The notes under the pieces were generated by a model. It was not told the DNA's origin and made no database searches. It worked only from the letters and a program-made list of their open reading frames with translations. Source: Pelagibacteraceae bacterium (GTDB lineage: Bacteria > Pseudomonadota > Alphaproteobacteria > Pelagibacterales > Pelagibacteraceae). Taken from it: DNA of 41,810 nucleotides. Location of the stretch: contig NYVZ01000030.1 of the NCBI GenBank assembly GCA_002684895.1, forward strand, positions 1-41,810. Reading direction: 5' to 3'. Shown one piece after another: positions 1 to 7,330 of this stretch. Position numbers and translations under genes: made by a program. Within the stretch, counting starts at the first letter, position 1; every line of letters begins with the position of its first letter.

Positions 1-1
1 A

Positions 2-205
2 AGTGAAAAATATAAAAATATTTTTTTAACCGAAAATGGCCAAAGCCTGGCAAAAAAATCGAATGCAAGACATGAGATACTTTATAAATTTTTAACTAAA
101 CTTGGCGTACCAAATAAAATAGCTGAGATTGACTCAGAGGGAATGGAGCATCATGTTAGTACTGAGACTCTCAGTTTAATGAAAAAATTTAATAACTCTA
201 ATTAA
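2..205 (+). CDS. MntR/DtxR-family metal-dependent regulator, C-terminal part (5' end outside window)
   Basis: An open frame enters from the left edge and ends with TAA at 203-205, giving about 67 C-terminal residues. They contain LTENGQSLA, then an Arg-His pair in RHEILYKFLTKLGVP, and IDSEGMEHHVSTETL. This matches the end of the DNA-binding region and the dimerisation/metal-binding region of MntR/DtxR-type repressors, where the spaced RH and the E-G-x-E-H-H-V-S block supply metal ligands. Such proteins sense Mn(II) or Fe(II) and repress uptake genes. The N-terminal helix-turn-helix is not in the window, so Mn and Fe specificity cannot be separated. The stop codon overlaps the 3' end of the convergent deacetylase gene by 8 bases. 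Confidence 0.8.
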   Translation, partial: SEKYKNIFLTENGQSLAKKSNARHEILYKFLTKLGVPNKIAEIDSEGMEHHVSTETLSLMKKFNNSN

Positions 206-1212
206 CTACGCTGTACTGATAGCCAAACCATTTTATTAACCCACCTGCTGCAGGCATTGTACAATTTATCCTTCCACGCCTTTTTTTAAACGGCAAATCA
301 AATATTAATTCAACTTTACTTGTGTTTATAAAATTTAATTTTGTGCTCCTCCAGCTTCCACCTGAATTATCAAAACAATTAATACTTTTCACATTTTCAT
401 TAAATTCTAATTTCATATTTGTAGGATTATTTTTTGAATTCAAAAGAATAATTTTTGGTTCATATGATTTTAAATTAAAAGCCCTTGATCTTAGGATATT
501 TTTAAATCGTTTAGGCTTTCCATAGTTTTCATTTAAACTAAATCTTGGAAGATAATAAATATTTTCATTTTGACTTATGACTCCTGAGTGCTGACCGAAA
601 ATAATTTTATATTTAAATTTTTTAATAAGTTCTATTAAATCAGAACTTGTTTCGCCAAAAGTATGTGCGTATAAATCTGGAATAAATTTTAATTCTTTTA
701 GATAATTCTTATGCGAAATTTCTATGTCCTTTTTTACTTCACTGATTTTCATATCAACGAAGTACTCATGACTCCATGAGTGTCCTCCAATAGTTACCAA
801 GCCAGAGTCTTTTAATTCTCTTATTTGCTCCCAGGTCATATAATTTGGGTGATTGTTATTTATTTCTCTTGTATTAACAAAAATAATGAAAGGTATTTTT
901 TTTTTCTTTTAATATTGGCCAAGCATTTTGATAAAAGCTTTTAAAAGAGTCATCAACAGTAAGTAAAATATACCTTTCGGTAAATTCTTCTCCACCTAAA
1001 ATTTTTTTTTTAAATTTTGAGGGTTCAATAAATTTTAATCCGCTTTCCTCTATAGCTTTTAAGTGCTGTTTAAACATTTCAACCGAAACATTTGTGCTTG
1101 GGTATTTTCCCTCACCTACCCGGTGATACATGAGGGAAATAACACCAAGTTCATCTGAGATCGATTGAAAAGAATACAGTAAAAGAAATAAGAATATGAA
1201 TAATTTTTTCAT
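198..1212 (-). CDS. polysaccharide deacetylase family protein, reading frame broken at an A10 tract
   Basis: Two frames together make one NodB-type carbohydrate esterase of about 337 residues. The first (1212 to 874) has a signal peptide, SLMYHRVGEGKYPS and the TVDDSFKSFYQNAWPIL block (family consensus T-F-D-D-G). The second (from about 895 to 198) continues with IPFIIFVNTREI and the metal-binding H-x-x-x-H in GGHSWSHEYF. The frames meet at ten coding-strand A residues (plus-strand T run 896-905); removing one A joins them. Without correction the protein ends after 112 residues, before the HxxxH ligands. NodB enzymes remove acetyl groups from exported polysaccharides or peptidoglycan using a divalent metal. 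The start overlaps the preceding exported-protein gene by 4 bases (ATGA), so the two are probably co-transcribed. The frame break may be real, bypassed by slippage, or an error in the sequence. Confidence 0.75.
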
Positions 1213-1874
1213 TTTGTTAACTTGTAATTTTTAAGCTTATAATCCCATTTACCTTTTTTTTGAAGAACTTGACGTACTATCATTTTACTCTTTTCATCAA
1301 ACCATACTAGCGTATTAAGTTTGTTCCCTTTTATACTATACGCAGATGTATCAAATAATTGGTTCATAATTTTAAGTTTTTCTCTCTTAATAAATTTAAC
1401 TTTTTGGTCGAGCACTCTGCAAGTGATGCCTGATACCTGTTTTGAAACCATCAAAATCTCATGATTCCAATACGACGATATTCTAAAAGGTTTTTCAATG
1501 AATCCTTTGTAATTTGTCCCGTTAATTTTATATTTTGAGCTGTGCAGTCTAATCTTGCAAAATTTAAGCTTTCCATTGTCACTAGTTTTTGAGTCAAAGG
1601 CTACAAGCTGTCCTAATGAATTATATTTTTCAATTCCATTAGACTCGTATTTGTAAAAATTTATACCAAATTTTTTAAGGCTAAATTTGATATTATTTGT
1701 TACTATCAAATTACTATCTTCTAACCATTTAAAAGAAATATGATGATAACCTACGTAATTTCCATTTCTATAAATATCAAAATTAAGATTTTGTAAATTG
1801 GTGTGGTGCGCAACATGCGCCGAACTTGGGAATGTTTTTAAAAATATTAATAATAATAGAATATATTTTTTCAT
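1209..1874 (-). CDS. exported protein, DUF6134-like
   Basis: A 221-residue protein with a clear signal peptide (MKKYILLLLIFLKTFPSSAHVAHH, cleavage expected near residue 19). The mature part is rich in beta-type sequence: FDIYRNGNYVGYHHISF near the N-terminus, then repeated K/Y/F strands and a closing VLQKKGKWDYKLKNY. The pattern of an amphipathic beta protein that begins with 'nxxGxHxixF' resembles the DUF6134 family of alphaproteobacterial periplasmic proteins, whose function is unknown. I assign this from memory of the pattern, without a search. The gene lies immediately upstream of, and overlaps by 4 bases, the split polysaccharide deacetylase, suggesting a shared envelope role. Confidence 0.6.
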   Translation of the reverse strand: MKKYILLLLIFLKTFPSSAHVAHHTNLQNLNFDIYRNGNYVGYHHISFKWLEDSNLIVTNNIKFSLKKFGINFYKYESNGIEKYNSLGQLVAFDSKTSDNGKLKFCKIRLHSSKYKINGTNYKGFIEKPFRISSYWNHEILMVSKQVSGITCRVLDQKVKFIKREKLKIMNQLFDTSAYSIKGNKLNTLVWFDEKSKMIVRQVLQKKGKWDYKLKNYKLTK

Positions 1875-1966
1875 ATTGTGTCGTTTATCTTGTATTGAAA
1901 AAGCAACAAAGTAAAAGGTTTTTACACTTATGCAATTAAGTATTTAGTTTAAACTATTTTAACTTA

Positions 1967-2254
1967 TTATTTTTTTGGATCTGTTTTAGGAGCAGGTTTC
2001 TTGGGAGTTTCGCCTACCCTTTGTCTCAAATATTTTCCAACATTTCCTCTATTGTAAGTGAATAAATAAGGGTCTTGCCTTACTAATCCTGCACAATAAG
2101 CTGTCAAATCATCTGTTGGAATTCCGTTCGCCTTAATATCTTTTTTACAATTATTTAAATATCTTACATCTCTGTATTGCTCTTCAACTTGAAGTCCAAG
2201 AAATAGTGATAAGACTAATGCTATGATAAATAATAAAATATTTGTGCCTCTCAT
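1967..2254 (-). CDS. small single-pass membrane protein of unknown function
   Basis: I do not recognise this protein. From ATG at 2254 it is 95 residues: MRGTNILLFIIALVLSLFLG forms an N-terminal membrane segment, followed by a soluble part with two cysteines (NNCKKDI and AYCAGL) that could form a disulfide outside the membrane, and a Lys/Pro tail (TPKKPAPKTDPKK). A TTG at 2293 in frame would add 13 polar residues before the hydrophobic segment; I prefer the ATG because the membrane segment then sits at the N-terminus. The gene is flanked by a hairpin at 2297-2322 and followed by about 90 non-coding bases. Confidence 0.6.
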   Translation of the reverse strand: MRGTNILLFIIALVLSLFLGLQVEEQYRDVRYLNNCKKDIKANGIPTDDLTAYCAGLVRQDPYLFTYNRGNVGKYLRQRVGETPKKPAPKTDPKK

Positions 2255-2296
2255 GATTATTTTGTTCGTAGATGGTATTGTGATCTGAGTCAAATT

Positions 2297-2322
2297 AATT
2301 GGGGTGAAAAATCACCCCAATT
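2297..2322. terminator. perfect 11-bp hairpin between two small genes
   Basis: AATTGGGGTGA, loop AAAA, TCACCCCAATT: a perfect 11-bp stem with a 4-base loop. It sits 12 bases downstream of the 48-residue gene (stop at 2335, leftward) and upstream of the next leftward gene. No long U run follows in the leftward direction, so it may be a weak terminator, an attenuator, or an mRNA 3'-end stabiliser that separates expression of the two small genes. Confidence 0.6.
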
Positions 2323-2334
2323 TAAAATCTATAA

Positions 2335-2481
2335 TCAAATACCTTTTTGATTTGGATTGATTACGTTATCCTTCGCTCGTGGACGACTATTGCGCTCACG
2401 GAATGTTTTACGAATTTGACGTAAGGCATTTGCGCCAGTGTTGCTTACTTTACGCAACAATTGAAAATCCTTATAAAACAT
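2335..2481 (-). CDS. 48-residue basic protein, unrecognised, strong ribosome binding site
   Basis: ATG at 2481-2479 is preceded by GGAGG with a 4-base spacer, one of the best Shine-Dalgarno sites in the window; the stop is TGA at 2337-2335. The product begins MFYKDFQLLRKVSNTGANAL, continues with an Arg-rich helix (RQIRKTFRERNSRPRAK) and ends NPNQKGI. I do not recognise a family. Its seven arginines are CGT (5), CGC and CGA, with no AGA, unlike nearly all neighbours, where AGA dominates; its G+C is about 38%, well above the surroundings. This is what a highly expressed or recently acquired gene would look like. A roughly 100-base leader containing inverted repeats lies upstream. A structured non-coding RNA is an alternative reading, but the Shine-Dalgarno plus clean frame favours a protein. 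Confidence 0.6.
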   Translation of the reverse strand: MFYKDFQLLRKVSNTGANALRQIRKTFRERNSRPRAKDNVINPNQKGI

Positions 2482-2514
2482 AGATCCTCCATATTATAAT
2501 TGTTACGCCTTTTA

Positions 2515-2555
2515 ACTCATGGCTATGAGTCACTTTTTAACCATGTGATATGGTT
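2515..2555 (-). promoter_or_regulatory. two small inverted repeats in the leader of the 48-residue gene
   Basis: ACTCAT-GGCT-ATGAGT (2515-2530) and AACCAT-GTGAT-ATGGTT (2539-2555) are both perfect 6-bp inverted repeats, lying between the likely transcription start and the Shine-Dalgarno site. They could form two adjacent leader hairpins or serve as protein-binding dyads. No known riboswitch or leader family is recognised. Confidence 0.4.
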
Positions 2556-2558
2556 TAT

Positions 2559-2585
2559 TATAATGCATATCAGCTATGCATTATA
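2559..2585. promoter_or_regulatory. 11-bp symmetric dyad, candidate operator between divergent genes
   Basis: TATAATGCATA-TCAGC-TATGCATTATA is a perfect 11-bp inverted repeat between the leftward 48-residue gene and the rightward glyoxalase gene. Each arm, read on its own strand, begins with TATAAT, a perfect -10 hexamer. A repressor bound here could control both directions. For the leftward gene a sigma-70-like promoter, TTGAAA (2616-2611), 17 bases, TATATG (2593-2588), would start transcription at the right edge of the dyad. The promoter assignment is inference. Confidence 0.45.
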
Positions 2586-2658
2586 TGCATATATTATTTT
2601 TGTATCTTTTTTTCAAGTAAAAAAAAGGGTATCTTTATAGAAATTTTAGGAAAAAATT

Positions 2659-3210
2659 ATGAGTCACTGTGAAAAAGTAGATGGAATGCAAATACCTGAC
2701 AAAGAAACAGAAGGTTATGTGTTTAATCATATGATGTTAAGAATTAAAGATCCAATAAAATCTCTAGATTTTTACTCAAAAATTATGGGAATGCGTATGG
2801 TAAAAAAAATAGATTTTCCATCAATGAAGTTTTCATTATATTTCCTGGGAAATCTCACAGATGATGAAGTTAAAACAGCCCCTCAAGATAGTTATGACAG
2901 AACTGTATGGGCTTTTAGACAAAAAGGTCTTTTAGAGCTTACGCATAACTGGGGTTCAGAAAATGATGACTCAGTAAAATTCCATGACGGAAACTCTGAA
3001 CCAAAGGGATTTGGTCATCTATGCTTTTCTGTTCCGGATGTTTACGCTGCTTGTAAAAGGTTTGAGGCATATAAAATGGAGTTCATAAAAAAACCTGATG
3101 ATGGATCAATGAAACCTCTGGCTTTTGTAAAAGACCCCGATGGTTATTGGATTGAGATAATCGAAGCAAAAGCTACGGCTAATATAGCTAAAGAATTAGG
3201 AAAAATTTAG
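2659..3210 (+). CDS. gloA: glyoxalase I (lactoylglutathione lyase)
   Basis: A 183-residue protein of the vicinal-oxygen-chelate superfamily that isomerises the glutathione-methylglyoxal hemithioacetal to S-lactoylglutathione. All four metal ligands are in place: H24 (FNHMMLRIKD), E93 (LLELTHNWG), H120 (GFGHLCFSV) and E166 (DGYWIEII). The length and the long insertion with THNWG match the longer, eukaryote-like glyoxalase I rather than the about 135-residue E. coli form, which suggests Zn as the preferred metal; that is known of the subfamily, not seen here. It is a single gene with its own upstream region and a weak hairpin after it. Confidence 0.92.
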   Translation: MSHCEKVDGMQIPDKETEGYVFNHMMLRIKDPIKSLDFYSKIMGMRMVKKIDFPSMKFSLYFLGNLTDDEVKTAPQDSYDRTVWAFRQKGLLELTHNWGSENDDSVKFHDGNSEPKGFGHLCFSVPDVYAACKRFEAYKMEFIKKPDDGSMKPLAFVKDPDGYWIEIIEAKATANIAKELGKI

Positions 3211-3395
3211 TTCAACCTTTAAGAGTATTTAAAAAAATACTTTATCTGTTTAATAAATTTGTTATTATCCACTTAAAATCGTAGTTATTAAGATCAAAAA
3301 TAACTAATTGCAAATTAGTTAGCAGAATATCTTTTTTGTAACTAAAAAAATTTCATCAATATAGTTTTTTTTATTTTAGATTTAAAAGTAATTCT

Positions 3396-3425
3396 TTGAC
3401 GATAAATGCTTTTTTGTGTTAGGTT
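3396..3425 (+). promoter_or_regulatory. candidate sigma-70 promoter for the oxidoreductase operon
   Basis: TTGACG (3396-3401), an 18-base spacer and TAGGTT (3420-3425). The -35 hexamer is near consensus; the -10 keeps only the T, A and final T positions. It would give a leader of about 80 bases that contains the 3449-3494 dyad. Confidence 0.3.
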
Positions 3426-3448
3426 TATTAATAGTAAAAGTAAATTTT

Positions 3449-3494
3449 AAAACAGGGGATTTGTAAAATTTATATTTTTAATATCCTGTGTTTT
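3449..3494 (+). promoter_or_regulatory. leader inverted repeat upstream of the oxidoreductase operon
   Basis: AAAACAGGGGAT (3449-3460) and ATCCTGTGTTTT (3483-3494) pair over 12 positions with two mismatches around a 22-base AT-rich loop, ending 20 bases before the ATG. It could be an RNA stem-loop or a spaced operator. No known riboswitch class is recognised. Confidence 0.4.
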
Positions 3495-3514
3495 AAACAA
3501 AACGAAAGGGAAGA

Positions 3515-4087
3515 ATGACTATTACAAGAAGAAATCTTCTACTAGGTGCAGCATCTACAATTGCATACCTTCAACTAGGTACAATGCAGACAAAGTCAGA
3601 TATTAAAATTGCATCAAAAGCGGGAGATCAAAAAATGGTAGCATCGATGTGTAGAGCTTTATATCCTCACAAACGTTTTCCTGAAAACATTTATATGGAT
3701 GTCGCAGCGGGTGCTATTAAAAAAGGAAATGCTGATACTGGATCAAAAATTATGTTTCGAGCTGGCTTAGATGGTTTACAAGCTAAAAAGTTTGATAAGC
3801 TAAGCTTTAGGAAGCAAACCAAGTATCTAAAATCAATCGAGGGATCTGCCTTCTTTGGGTTAATAAGAGGTCACACGACTGTTGCATTGTACGATCATAA
3901 ACAAGTTTGGAAAATTCTTGGTTATGAAGGAGAAAGCTTCAGCAAAGGTGGTTATAAGGATGGTCAGTACAATAGTTTAGACTGGTTACCGAATCCTAGA
4001 ATTAAAGAACACCCTGAGCTTCAGGCTTTTTTAAATGACAGTTCTTCGGTTAAGTATGCATCAAGTAAAATAATTAAATCTAATTAA
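3515..4087 (+). CDS. Tat-exported small subunit of a GMC-type dehydrogenase (gluconate 2-dehydrogenase subunit 3-like)
   Basis: A 190-residue protein starting with a twin-arginine signal, MTITRRNLLLGAAST (R5-R6 followed by hydrophobic residues). The mature part has ALYPH near residue 50, then a helical region ending with WKILGYEGESFSKGGYKDGQY and LDWLPNP. This layout, a Tat-targeted helical protein directly before a leaderless GMC flavoprotein, is that of gluconate 2-dehydrogenase subunit 3 and related small subunits that carry the folded FAD subunit through the Tat pore. GGGAAG precedes the ATG. It is 14 bases from the large-subunit gene, so the two are co-transcribed. No cytochrome c subunit gene, present in classical three-subunit enzymes, is next to them. 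Confidence 0.8.
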   Translation: MTITRRNLLLGAASTIAYLQLGTMQTKSDIKIASKAGDQKMVASMCRALYPHKRFPENIYMDVAAGAIKKGNADTGSKIMFRAGLDGLQAKKFDKLSFRKQTKYLKSIEGSAFFGLIRGHTTVALYDHKQVWKILGYEGESFSKGGYKDGQYNSLDWLPNPRIKEHPELQAFLNDSSSVKYASSKIIKSN

Positions 4088-4101
4088 AAGGGGATAGGGT
4101 T

Positions 4102-5664
4102 ATGAAAATTGACAAAAAAGAAAAGGCAGTCGTTGTAATTGGTACCGGTCCTGGTGGTGCAACTGTTGCTTACGAGTTAACGAAACGTGGTATTCCAGTA
4201 GTTTCACTTGAAGCTGGCCCACGTATAATGAAAGAAGACTATAAAAACGATGAATGGCCAGCATTTAGCCAAATGGCTTGGTTAGACAAAAGAACAATGA
4301 CAGGAAATGCCAGAGTAGTAAAAGATTTTAATGGCTTACCTACCTGGCTTGTTAAAGCTGTTGGCGGTACTGCAACACATTGGGCTGGCGCAACACCACG
4401 TTTTTTAGATTACGAATGGAAAACTAAGTCGACCTATGGGAATGTTAAAGGTGCTTCTCTTCTAGATTGGCCAGTTGATGGCAAATCAATGAAGCCTTAT
4501 TATGTTAAAGCTGAAGATGCCATAGGATCAACTCACAGAGGAGGAAGACCTCCATTACCAGCAAACAACAATTATAAAGTTTTTGCTGAGGGAGCAAAAA
4601 GAAATGGTTACAAGTTCTATGCTACTGGACCTTATGGAACTAATGCCGCTCCTTATGATGGTAGACCTGGATCTGTACAAGATGGCTTTAACTTTCAGGG
4701 TGATAAAAATGGCTCTAAATGGAACCCAAATGTAAGGGAAATACCGAGAGCATTAAAAACTGGCAAGTTAGACCTTAGGCCAAACTCACAAGCAGTTCAA
4801 ATCACACATGACAGAAATGGTAAAGTTGATGGTGTCTTATATATTGATACTAAGACCAAAGCTCTTCACAGACAAGAAGCAAAAGTTGTTTGTGTAGCAG
4901 GAAATTCAATTGAAACACCAAGACTATTTCTGATGAGTGCATCATCTATGTTTCCAAATGGTTTAGCAAATAGCTCTGACCAGGTAGGTAGAAACTACAT
5001 GAGACATTTGACTGGTTCTGTTTACGCAAGATTTGACAAACCCGTTAATTTTTATCGTGGAGAAACTATGGCTGGTTTTTTAGCAGATGAAGTTAAAAAT
5101 AATCCAAAAAGAGGTTTTGTTGGAGGGTATTATTTAGAAACTCTTGCATTGGGACCTTCTTTTATGGGAGCATTTTTAGAACCAGGTGGTTGGGGCAAAA
5201 AATTTGCTGATATGATGGATGGATACCGAAATCTAGCTGGTATGTGGATTGTTGGTGAAGATATGCCTCAAGCAAATAATAGAATAACATTAGGTTCTGC
5301 GAAAGATGCATTTGGTCTTCCAGCTCCAAATGTTCATTTTGATGACCATCCAAATGATACAGCTATGAGAAATCACGCTTACAACGTTGGAGAAAAAATC
5401 TATAAATCTGTTGGGGCTAAACAAACTTGGAGAACAACTCCTTACCCGCATACTCACAATTTAGGAACAATGAGAATGAGTGCGAAAAAGAAAGATGGAG
5501 TTACGAACAAGTGGGGAAGATGTCATGACATTAAAAATCTTTTTGTGTCAGATGGATCAGTAATGACTACTGGTGCAGCATGTAACCCAACTTTAACAAT
5601 TGTAGCTTTGGCGATCCGTCAAGGTGAGTATCTAGCGGATCAGCTTAAAAAAGGTAAAATTTAA
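4102..5664 (+). CDS. GMC family FAD-dependent oxidoreductase, large subunit
   Basis: A 520-residue flavoprotein. The ADP-binding fold is at the N-terminus (VVVIGTGPGGATVAYEL, then SLEAGP), the second GMC signature follows as GGTATHWAGATPRF, and the C-terminal catalytic block is HTHNLGTMRMS with the closing SDGSVMTTGAACNPTLTIVALAIR. The His in HNLGT and the Asn in NPTLTI are the usual active-site pair. It has no signal peptide, consistent with export as a folded complex with the Tat-bearing small subunit. The substrate is probably a sugar, sugar acid or polyol oxidised in the periplasm; the sequence does not fix it. Its start has a purine-rich site (GGGGATAGGG), and a strong terminator follows. 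Confidence 0.87.
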   Translation: MKIDKKEKAVVVIGTGPGGATVAYELTKRGIPVVSLEAGPRIMKEDYKNDEWPAFSQMAWLDKRTMTGNARVVKDFNGLPTWLVKAVGGTATHWAGATPRFLDYEWKTKSTYGNVKGASLLDWPVDGKSMKPYYVKAEDAIGSTHRGGRPPLPANNNYKVFAEGAKRNGYKFYATGPYGTNAAPYDGRPGSVQDGFNFQGDKNGSKWNPNVREIPRALKTGKLDLRPNSQAVQITHDRNGKVDGVLYIDTKTKALHRQEAKVVCVAGNSIETPRLFLMSASSMFPNGLANSSDQVGRNYMRHLTGSVYARFDKPVNFYRGETMAGFLADEVKNNPKRGFVGGYYLETLALGPSFMGAFLEPGGWGKKFADMMDGYRNLAGMWIVGEDMPQANNRITLGSAKDAFGLPAPNVHFDDHPNDTAMRNHAYNVGEKIYKSVGAKQTWRTTPYPHTHNLGTMRMSAKKKDGVTNKWGRCHDIKNLFVSDGSVMTTGAACNPTLTIVALAIRQGEYLADQLKKGKI

Positions 5665-5681
5665 TTATTAAGTAATCTACT

Positions 5682-5714
5682 AAAAAAAGGCCCCGGAACC
5701 ACGGGGCCTTTTTT
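5682..5714. terminator. rho-independent terminator after the GMC oxidoreductase
   Basis: An A run, then GGCCCCG, loop GAACCA, CGGGGCC and a T run (5709-5714). A GC-rich stem flanked by matching A and T runs makes it work in both directions. It isolates the oxidoreductase operon from the following gene. Confidence 0.93.
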
Positions 5715-5771
5715 ATTATAAAATGAGGAAAAATTCTGAAAAATATCCTTACAAACCTAAACAATAAAAAA

Positions 5772-6107
5772 ATGTTTTTTATTTTTAAAGTTCTCCTTTC
5801 TGCCTTGATAATAGCTGGAGCTAGCTGGTTGTCTGGAAAAAATCCAAAATTAGCAGGATTTATAATCGCATTACCTTTGGTAACTTTAATAGTGTTAATT
5901 TTTTCATATGTTGAGCATAAAAATGTGATCGCAACTATTACTTTTGCTAAAAGTATATTAGTTGGTGTAACTCTCAGTTATTTATTCTTTATACCTTTTT
6001 TTTTCGCTAAAAGTTTGAACATGAATTTTTGGGTAATTTATACAATTGGTCTGGTTTTGCTAATTTTGGCATACTTTATTCACAAATACATCGTTTCATT
6101 TTTTTAA
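5772..6107 (+). CDS. small multi-pass membrane protein, possibly DUF3147
   Basis: A 111-residue, strongly hydrophobic protein with about four membrane segments: residues 3-20, 28-46, 58-80 and 86-105. KNPKLAGFIIALPLVTLIVL in the first loop and second helix resembles the DUF3147 family of small inner-membrane proteins of unknown function; the match is from memory. It follows the strong terminator, so it should have its own promoter, although none is clear in the 57-base gap. Its stop overlaps the convergent MFS gene by 4 bases. Confidence 0.6.
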   Translation: MFFIFKVLLSALIIAGASWLSGKNPKLAGFIIALPLVTLIVLIFSYVEHKNVIATITFAKSILVGVTLSYLFFIPFFFAKSLNMNFWVIYTIGLVLLILAYFIHKYIVSFF

Positions 6108-7330
6108 GCTATTTGCGATCTTTTTAAAGGACGTTCGTCAATTGGCAAATGCATCAGGGTCGCAAAAAAAGATAGTGCTATGGATAGATACCATGCATAA
6201 TCATAACTTCCGAAATTATCAAAAAAATATCCACCTAAATAAGCGCCAGAAAAAGATCCAAATTGATGACTTAAAAAAACAACACCACTTAACATAGCTA
6301 AATGTTTAGTACCAAAAACTTGAGCAACAATTCCGAATGTTGCCGGTATGGTTGCTAACCACAAAAAACCAAAGCATATTCCAAAAGCAATTGCTAACAT
6401 ATTAGAAGCAGGTAAAAATAGGAAGAGGATTATAGTTATTCCTCTTAAAAAATATAAACCACTTAATAATGTTTTTTTAGAGTATTTGTCAGCTAAAAAA
6501 CCCATCGTTAAAGTACCAAAAATATTAAATAAACCAATTAAAGATAAAATTGCTGCACCCGTCCACCCGTCTAAGCCTCTCTCAATAACGTACTTTGGTA
6601 CATGTGTTGCCACTAATGTAATTTGAAAACCACAAACAAAAAAGCCAGCCATTAAAAATAAATAGCTTTTGTATCCAAAAGCTTCTTTAATTGCCTGATA
6701 TAACGATTGTTTAACTTCAATATTATTCTGACTGAATTGATCAGCTTTAGGTTCTTTTAAAAATATTGATAAAACACTAGCTAGTAATAAAATTAAAACA
6801 AAAATATTTAATATTTTGCCCCAACTATAATAATTAAACAAAGTACTAGACATAATAGGATAAATAAACATTCCAACGCTGGCAAAAGCTGTGACTAAAC
6901 CTGCTGCTTTTGCTCTATTATGATTGGGAAAATGTTTTGCCACTGTTGGCACAATTATTGGAGCAGCTGCTCCACCTAAACCTATGCCTACTAGGATACC
7001 AAGATTTATTTGAAATAAAAATCCCTGACTATTCAAGTTGCCCAAAGAGTAAATACCGATAGCGTAAGTAACGAGTGCAATCATTACAACTTTATTAGAT
7101 CCATATTTATCGGCAATCATACCAAAAATTGTTGCAAAAATTCCCCACACTATAGCCTGCACCCCAATTGCAAGTCCAAAATATGTACTTGTAATATTTA
7201 AATCTGTTTCAAAAAACTGAAAAAATATACCATAAGTTTGACGAATCCCCATTGAAACAGAGACGACAAAGCACCCTATAATTAATGTGTAGAGTGCTAC
7301 TTTATTATTTATAAACTTAGTATTAATCAT
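6104..7330 (-). CDS. MFS transporter, oxalate/formate or monocarboxylate-like
   Basis: A 408-residue, 12-helix carrier of the major facilitator superfamily. The first helix has SVSMGIRQTYGIFFQFF, the 2-3 loop FGMIADKYGSNKVV, helix 5 GIGLGGAAAPIIVPTVAKHFP, and the 8-9 loop carries the repeat motif MGFLADKYSKK. 'R-Q-T-Y-G-I-F-F' in helix 1 and the Gly/Ala-rich helices resemble the oxalate/formate antiporter and monocarboxylate porter families, so the substrate may be a small organic anion; this is inference. The start overlaps the stop of the MOSC gene by 8 bases, so the two are translated from one message. Confidence 0.85.
   Translation of the reverse strand: MINTKFINNKVALYTLIIGCFVVSVSMGIRQTYGIFFQFFETDLNITSTYFGLAIGVQAIVWGIFATIFGMIADKYGSNKVVMIALVTYAIGIYSLGNLNSQGFLFQINLGILVGIGLGGAAAPIIVPTVAKHFPNHNRAKAAGLVTAFASVGMFIYPIMSSTLFNYYSWGKILNIFVLILLLASVLSIFLKEPKADQFSQNNIEVKQSLYQAIKEAFGYKSYLFLMAGFFVCGFQITLVATHVPKYVIERGLDGWTGAAILSLIGLFNIFGTLTMGFLADKYSKKTLLSGLYFLRGITIILFLFLPASNMLAIAFGICFGFLWLATIPATFGIVAQVFGTKHLAMLSGVVFLSHQFGSFSGAYLGGYFFDNFGSYDYAWYLSIALSFFATLMHLPIDERPLKRSQIA

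Larger units (their letters stand above)
3211..3514. other. 304-base intergenic region with hairpins and a candidate promoter
   Basis: No gene is seen. The stretch holds a weak hairpin just after gloA (AGTATTT-AAAA-AAATACT, 3224-3241), a perfect 8-bp inverted repeat AACTAATT-GCA-AATTAGTT near 3302-3320, a possible promoter and a leader dyad. It is the longest non-coding stretch in the window, which in so compact a genome suggests regulation of the oxidoreductase operon. Confidence 0.6.

Noticed and set aside
2482-2658. tmRNA or 6S RNA candidate
   Set aside because: The hairpins are short and independent, and no tag peptide or closing stem of those RNAs is seen.
5172-5353. Minus-strand ORF inside the GMC oxidoreductase
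   Set aside because: A frame shadow within a conserved gene, with no ribosome site.
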